From CAZQRP01 sp964596125 (GTDB lineage: Bacteria > Chloroflexota > Dehalococcoidia > GIF9 > UBA5629): 64,000 nucleotides of DNA. Each line of letters starts with the position of its first letter. Position 1 is the first letter of the stretch. The stretch spans positions 154,184-218,183 of the forward strand of contig CAZQRP010000003.1 in assembly GCA_964596125.1 (NCBI GenBank), read 5' to 3'. A program made the translations under genes and the position numbers. The notes under the pieces were generated by a model that made no database searches, was not told the origin of the DNA, and saw nothing but the letters and a program-made list of their open reading frames with translations. Below are positions 59,846 through 64,000 of the stretch, piece by piece.

Positions 59846-60544
59846 ATGGCTGACATAAAAGCATATCTTGAGCCACAGGACATAGAACGAATGGAACAGG
59901 CAGCGACTTGCCTCAGAGACAGGTTGCTGATCCGGCTCCTGTTTCATCTGGGTTGCCGGGTCTCCGAGGCTCTGGCAATAACGATTGAGGATGTAGACCT
60001 GGACGCTGGTGCAGTGACAATTCTTCATCTTAAGAGTCGAATCAAACAGTTTTGCCCTGATTGTCAGGTCAGGCTAAGTCGGACTCATCGTTTCTGTCCC
60101 GAGTGTGGCAAGGAAGTGGCCAGAACCAAAACGCAAGAAGAGGAACACCGCAGGCTCCGGACACTCCCTATCGATCTGGATACACTAATTATACTCAGAG
60201 ACTATATCCGCCGTGGTGGTCCCATTACCAGGGATGGTAAGAAATACATTTTCGGTATCAACCGGCACCGGGCCTGGCAGATATTGAAGGACTGTGCTAT
60301 TAAAGCAGAGCTACCATCACTGGCAAACCCTGAAACTGGGATCGTTCACAACGTCAGCCCACACCGTCTCAGGGATGCCTTTGCCGTTCATGCGGTCAAG
60401 CTCAATGATTCAGGTGATGGATTGAGATTACTACAGGAGCATTTGGGACACACCAGCTTCAATACCACGGCAAAGTATCGCAAGATTGCCGGAGAAGAGC
60501 ACCGCCGCTGGTATGACAGCCTGTGGGAAAAGGCCGATACTTGA
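59846..60544 (+). CDS. Minimal tyrosine recombinase with inserted zinc ribbon
   Basis: A 232-residue tyrosine recombinase with no N-terminal core-binding domain. The catalytic residues are present: Arg38 (LGCRVSEAL), His173/Arg176 (SPHRLRDAF), His202 (LGHTS) and Tyr211 (TAKYRKIAG). Between the Arg and the downstream residues, a C4 zinc ribbon is inserted (FCPDCQ at 70-73 and FCPECGKE at 84-87) where a beta-hairpin with the Lys usually lies. The start at ATG 59846 lacks a clear ribosome site. It lies 65 nt after the excisionase-like gene. Confidence 0.88.
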   Translation: MADIKAYLEPQDIERMEQAATCLRDRLLIRLLFHLGCRVSEALAITIEDVDLDAGAVTILHLKSRIKQFCPDCQVRLSRTHRFCPECGKEVARTKTQEEEHRRLRTLPIDLDTLIILRDYIRRGGPITRDGKKYIFGINRHRAWQILKDCAIKAELPSLANPETGIVHNVSPHRLRDAFAVHAVKLNDSGDGLRLLQEHLGHTSFNTTAKYRKIAGEEHRRWYDSLWEKADT

Positions 60545-60552
60545 GGGTGAGC

Positions 60553-61065
60553 ATGGTTGAGTTACTGAGACCAAGAAGAGGCGGCTTCCTGCGGCCCTTC
60601 GGCTGCGGCTGGTTCATTCGTGAGTATCTGTTAGGACATGGGCCTCATGGCTCACCGAGTATAGACCCACATGAAGGTGCTCCTCAGATAGACATCTTCT
60701 ACTACTATAAGACTTCCCTTCTCAATGCCATCGCCCTGGATAGGGCTACCAGAGAAGAAGAACGGCGGGCTAAGCGTGCCAAACGCCGTATCAGCCCTGA
60801 GAGCATCGAGAGGCTTACTGAAAGGCACCTGGCTCTCATTCCATATAAGTCCACCAGTTGCCGCTATCATAGCTTTGTAGTGTATTTCTCCAACCTGCAA
60901 AGGCTGGGATGGGTGGAGTTTACAGGAAAGGAAGAGCCTTCAGCCCTTCAAGACCATTATGCTGGTGGACAACCACGTAAGTACTTCCGTCTTACTGCTG
61001 CTGGTATGGTCGCTTCTGATGCTGCCTGGTCTAATCCTCTCAGTGCTCTCTACGGCTATAGATAG
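60553..61065 (+). CDS. Winged-helix-like protein, unknown
   Basis: A 170-residue basic protein; ATG 60553 is 8 nt after the recombinase stop (a longer frame overlaps the recombinase). The C-terminal half resembles a winged helix: SCRYHSFVVYFSNLQRLGWVEF, then QPRKYFRLTAAG, like the wing of PadR- or ArsR-type regulators. Near the N-terminus is LRPRRGGFLRPFGCGWFIRE, rich in Arg and Gly. Likely a DNA-binding accessory protein of the element; not assigned to a family. Confidence 0.6.
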   Translation: MVELLRPRRGGFLRPFGCGWFIREYLLGHGPHGSPSIDPHEGAPQIDIFYYYKTSLLNAIALDRATREEERRAKRAKRRISPESIERLTERHLALIPYKSTSCRYHSFVVYFSNLQRLGWVEFTGKEEPSALQDHYAGGQPRKYFRLTAAGMVASDAAWSNPLSALYGYR

Positions 61066-61352
61066 CATTCACTACAGAGCCTTATAGAGCCAATCCTGGC
61101 TTATCACTCTTAAAAATTCTCTGGAAAATCTCGTTTCCATAGCTATTTACGTAAATATAGGTTCATTCTAATACTGCACAAAAGCCTATTTTGTTGGATA
61201 CTGAAATTGCCAAATTCGATACATTGCACCTTAACAATTGAATATGAATAGGCCTTATTAGAGCGCTTGTCTTCAGTACAGGGCAAGGAAATATAAATCC
61301 CTGACAGCCTGCACTGCCAGGGAAATCTAGCCTTGCCTCGAAAGGAGACAAG

Positions 61353-61856
61353 ATGGAGCTAGACTGGAAAAAGTATATATGTATTGCCAATAAGTTTCAA
61401 CACAAGGCAAAGGCAGAGGATAGAGAAGACCTGAGACAGGACATTATTTTAAGACTTGCCGAGGTAGCCAGTAACAATGGACATAAGCCATTTAACGAAG
61501 GAGCTATGATTCGAGTAGCCAGCTATACGGTAATGGCTTACTGGAGAGATTTGATGAGAAAGCCAACTATGTTACGGCTTAATGGTGAGCTACAGGGTGG
61601 AGATGGAGACAACCAAGAGCTATGGCAGATCCTTGCTGATGATGATGCTATAGATTTAGAAGCCTGGCAGGATGCCAAACGGTGGCTACTCGGTTGCCCG
61701 AAAAAACTGGTTAAGATTGCCTATAAAAGGTATATCGGTAAGCCTCTAAACCACAAAGAGCAACTTTACTTACTGAATCATAGGCATAAAGAGTTAGAAA
61801 GGTATCAGAAAAGCCTAGTTTTTGAGACTTTTCAGCCCTCTTTTGGAACTATATAA
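61353..61856 (+). CDS. Sigma-70 region-2-like protein
   Basis: A 167-residue protein. Residues 8-60 (YICIANKFQHKAKAEDREDLRQDIILRLAEV) resemble region 2 of sigma-70/phage sigma factors, where DREDLRQDIILRL matches the core helix; YTVMAYWRDLMRK follows. A clear region 4 HTH is not obvious; the C-terminus is charged and helical. AAAGGAG precedes ATG. It may direct transcription of element genes. The same leader GAAAGGAGACAAG precedes the small cysteine protein at 63299. Confidence 0.65.
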   Translation: MELDWKKYICIANKFQHKAKAEDREDLRQDIILRLAEVASNNGHKPFNEGAMIRVASYTVMAYWRDLMRKPTMLRLNGELQGGDGDNQELWQILADDDAIDLEAWQDAKRWLLGCPKKLVKIAYKRYIGKPLNHKEQLYLLNHRHKELERYQKSLVFETFQPSFGTI

Positions 61857-61950
61857 GTAGAGGCAAAAATTACTGCCAGCGGATATGCGGAGTAGTGAGT
61901 AGCCTTGAATACAAACGATACTTACCGTCAAGTATCTGCAACAAAAGGGG

Positions 61951-63198
61951 GTGATTTCGACGGAACAACTTAATATTGAAGGCAAGCGTTCTGGTAATGG
62001 CTTTGTCTGCCACAAGGAAAAGCTGGTAAACGCTCTGTCGAGAGCAACTGCCGAAAGAGTAGAGCTATTTGATAGCGATACCACAATAGGCAGAAAAGGC
62101 TTTTTAGGCTACCTTAAATCTCTGGCAGGTAGTAATATCGTGAAGGTGATACCTGCCAACGGTAGTGCTAGCGGTTTGCAGGCTAACGGTAAAGGCTTGA
62201 AGGTAGAGTGTGGCAATCATCAAAGCTATGTGCCTGATGGAGCCTGGTTAAAGGATAAAATGCCGTTTACCTTTTGCCAGGTAAGAGTTAGCCCTGGCTA
62301 CGCTGTAAGCCCTAACCTCGGTGGCATTGAGCTGGCCGAAGCATTGTCACGGGTATTGCCTTTCACCGCCACTGGTGATGACCGACCGATTCTCCAGTGT
62401 GTCAAGGTAATGCAGAAGGATGGCAAGCTAACCCTGGTGGCTGCCGATGGCTTTACCCTCGGAGAGATGAGCCTTGACTTTGAAGCTGGAGAGGCTGAAG
62501 CCTTGGTTAACCGTGATGACCTGAAAGGCTTACTACCAGCTTTAAGGAAAGCCAAAAGAGTGAAGGTTAGCATCGAGGAAAAGCCAGATAATGATAACGG
62601 TGGCCTGTTAGCCAGGTCGCTGATTATCGATACCGAACTGGTCAAGTATCGCCTGCCAAACCAGGACGGTAGCTATCCTGATTATGACAAGGTATTTCCT
62701 ACCGAGTTTATGGCAACAGCCAGCTTTGATACCAAAGAGGCAATCAAGGCCTGTCAAAGCGTTTTAGCCGTCTGGTTTGATGATGGACTGAAAGGACTCC
62801 ATCGTCCTTTGACTCTCACCGTAGCCGATAACAGGCTTACCATAGAGGCAAAAGAGGAGAGAGCCTCGATGGCAATACCAGCGGAGACAAGCGGAGAGGT
62901 CAAAATCGGAATAGCTGGCAACTACCTGGCAAAGGCGCTTACAGCCTGTGGCGGAATAGTTGAGTTGAAGCTAACAAGCCCGCAATCGCCGCTTACCTTT
63001 GCCGTTGATGGTTATCGCTGTCTGGTAATGCCAATGGCTTTGCCCGAAAGCAAAGCGGTGGCTGAAGCCGAAGCGGTAGCTAAAGAAGCGGAAACAAAGG
63101 CCGAAGCCAGGCCGAAGCGGAAAGGAAAGGCTAAACAGCCTGAACCTGAAACCGAGCCGCAGCCAGCAGAGACGAAAGAGCCTGTCGCTGTGGCATAG
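61951..63198 (+). CDS. Divergent DNA polymerase III sliding clamp (DnaN-like)
   Basis: A 415-residue protein with beta-clamp signatures: TGDDRPILQCVKVMQKDGKLTLVAADGFTLGEMSL in domain II (of which LTLVAADGFTL matches LxLxATDGhRL), DGSYPDYDKVFPTEF (the clamp motif PDYxxVLP) and the C-terminal YRCLVMPMAL. Domain I is poorly conserved. A tail of about 50 residues rich in Ala, Lys and Glu is added. GTG 61951 lies inside an AGGGGGTGAT ribosome-like site, so the true start may be a few codons downstream. Element-encoded clamp; probably for its own replication. Confidence 0.85.
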   Translation: MISTEQLNIEGKRSGNGFVCHKEKLVNALSRATAERVELFDSDTTIGRKGFLGYLKSLAGSNIVKVIPANGSASGLQANGKGLKVECGNHQSYVPDGAWLKDKMPFTFCQVRVSPGYAVSPNLGGIELAEALSRVLPFTATGDDRPILQCVKVMQKDGKLTLVAADGFTLGEMSLDFEAGEAEALVNRDDLKGLLPALRKAKRVKVSIEEKPDNDNGGLLARSLIIDTELVKYRLPNQDGSYPDYDKVFPTEFMATASFDTKEAIKACQSVLAVWFDDGLKGLHRPLTLTVADNRLTIEAKEERASMAIPAETSGEVKIGIAGNYLAKALTACGGIVELKLTSPQSPLTFAVDGYRCLVMPMALPESKAVAEAEAVAKEAETKAEARPKRKGKAKQPEPETEPQPAETKEPVAVA

Positions 63199-63245
63199 AC
63201 CAAGCTAACCAGAACGTAAGTCAAAAAGAAGACCAACGCAAAAAG

Positions 63246-63270
63246 CGGGGGAGCGATCCCCCGTTTTTTG
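63246..63270 (+). terminator. Rho-independent terminator after the clamp gene
   Basis: CGGGGGA-GCGA-TCCCCCG hairpin (63246-63263) with a preceding A-run and following TTTTTT (interrupted by one G, then more T). Works well on the plus strand and possibly on both. Confidence 0.9.
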
Positions 63271-63298
63271 TTTTTTCGAGGCCTGGAAAGGAGACAAG

Positions 63299-63448
63299 TT
63301 GAACATTACGTACAAATGTGCCAATACAAGGAAATGCTATTGGCTGTGCCGTGACTGCCTCAAGGGGCACAAAAAGTGCCAGCCCAAATGTCCCGACTAT
63401 CTATCGATAGCTAAGGTCAAGAGGTTGGCTAAAGGAAAGCAAAAATGA
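63299..63448 (+). CDS. Small cysteine-rich protein
   Basis: A 49-residue protein too short for most callers. TTG start with AAAGGAG 6 nt upstream. Six cysteines (C7, C13, C17, C20, C27, C31) and a His in the first 32 residues, then a basic tail (IAKVKRLAKGKQK). Likely a zinc-binding protein; function unknown. It is flanked by two strong terminators, forming its own short unit or readthrough gene. Confidence 0.65.
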   Translation: MNITYKCANTRKCYWLCRDCLKGHKKCQPKCPDYLSIAKVKRLAKGKQK

Positions 63449-63494
63449 GACTAAAGTAATAATAGGGAAGAAGCTATGGAACAGGAACAACCAG

Positions 63495-63530
63495 GGCTAG
63501 CGTGGGAATCAAATCCACGCTAGCCTTTTT
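63495..63530 (+). terminator. Perfect rho-independent terminator
   Basis: GGCTAGCGTGG / CCACGCTAGCC (63495-63505 and 63515-63525) form an 11-bp stem with a 9-base loop, followed by TTTTTTATT. A 15-codon frame (ATG 63476, MEQEQPGLAWESNPR) reads through the hairpin and stops in its right arm. Confidence 0.92.
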
Positions 63531-64000
63531 TATTCATTCCCACACAGGCCAGACATATGGGAAATAGCAGACGTTTACTAACATTTCAATCATTTCTCCA
63601 TCGTCTCAACCCATTCCCATCGTCTCAACTCATTGCTTAACCAATTCAGCAATTTTAGCTTCCTCAACCAATAAGAATTGCTTTACTTATTGCAATTGCT
63701 TTACTATACTACTCAACCAAAAATACATACGAAATTAGTAGATTAGTAAAGAAGTCAAGAAGTCTAGCATTCAATCAATAAGAAAGCATGCACACAATCT
63801 CTAAGAAAGCATAGCTATTGCCGAATAAAATTAATGCTTCAATATCCGAGCCCAACCAATATGATCTTTAAGCTGTGTCCAGAGAGCTAACCGATACTCC
63901 TTTTTCAGTATCAGCCGGGTTGTGTAGGCTTTAAGGGGCAAGAAGGGTAACTATTCAGGTTCTTGTTCAGTTGGTACCAACAAGCAATCAGGCATATCAT
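63531..64000 (+). other. AT-rich non-coding right edge with short direct repeats
   Basis: About 470 bases without a gene. Short direct repeats are visible: CCATCGTCTCAAC(C/T)CATT twice (63599-63635), ATAAGAATTGC/ATTGCTTTACT copies (63670-63707) and AAGAAAGCAT twice (near 63781-63812). Such short repeats occur at replication origins of plasmids, and the upstream clamp gene makes that thought reasonable, but there is no initiator gene in view. Confidence 0.35.

Overview
The window looks like a chromosome contig or bin from an uncultured Chloroflexota bacterium, most likely of the Dehalococcoidia. This is inferred from the housekeeping gene set and protein character (HrcA/CIRCE next to a DnaJ-HspR-Clp operon, a TraR-lspA-rluD cluster, mobile genes of the kind seen in Dehalococcoides). 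No rRNA is present to prove it. A run of exactly 100 N (24707-24806) shows it is a scaffolded draft assembly.

Positions 1-39400 are mostly ordinary core genome. A minus-strand operon prs-secA-polX-(unknown partial gene) is followed by nth, glyA, three small lipoproteins with related Ig/PKD-like modules, the CIRCE-controlled hrcA-grpE-dnaK operon, a YgjP-type metallopeptidase and a DinB protein. An IS1595-type element with a passenger gene then sits between two DUF3096-like genes. After it come traR/dksA-lspA-rluD, an RDD protein, gltX, mutM, a cysteine-rich repeat lipoprotein interrupted by the assembly gap, polA, argF-der-plsY-gpsA, dnaJ, a NUDIX hydrolase, and a second heat-shock operon (short DnaJ, HspR, Clp ATPase) behind a near-perfect sigma-70 promoter, then VTT and TM2 membrane proteins.

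Positions 39500-56260 are accessory. A complete tRNA-Ala(GGC) carries an integrated element: a 45-bp perfect direct repeat of the tRNA 3' part (39533-39577 and 44489-44533) brackets about 5 kb with a tyrosine recombinase, membrane proteins, a double-HEPN protein and an excisionase-like protein. The striking feature is that the last 60 bp of the recombinase gene (20 codons, including the stop) recur nine more times downstream. All copies are on the plus strand, in frame and without indels, and most lie 0.5-1.1 kb apart with a single small gene between neighbours, usually on the opposite strand (membrane protein, SnoaL-like, methyltransferase, secreted protein and so on). This resembles an integron cassette array, but with the 3' end of the recombinase gene itself as the repeated site. 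It is my main candidate for an undescribed system. Stepwise decay of tandem related elements is the competing explanation.

Positions 56260-64000 begin with a 5'-truncated response regulator, then a tRNA-Lys(TTT) 3' fragment that doubles as the antisense C-terminal coding region of a second tyrosine recombinase. To its right lie an HTH protein, an excisionase-like protein, a minimal tyrosine recombinase with an inserted zinc ribbon, a winged-helix-like protein, a sigma-70 region-2-like protein, a divergent DNA polymerase III sliding clamp, a small cysteine-rich protein and two strong terminators. This looks like one end of a second integrated or plasmid-like element that continues past the window.
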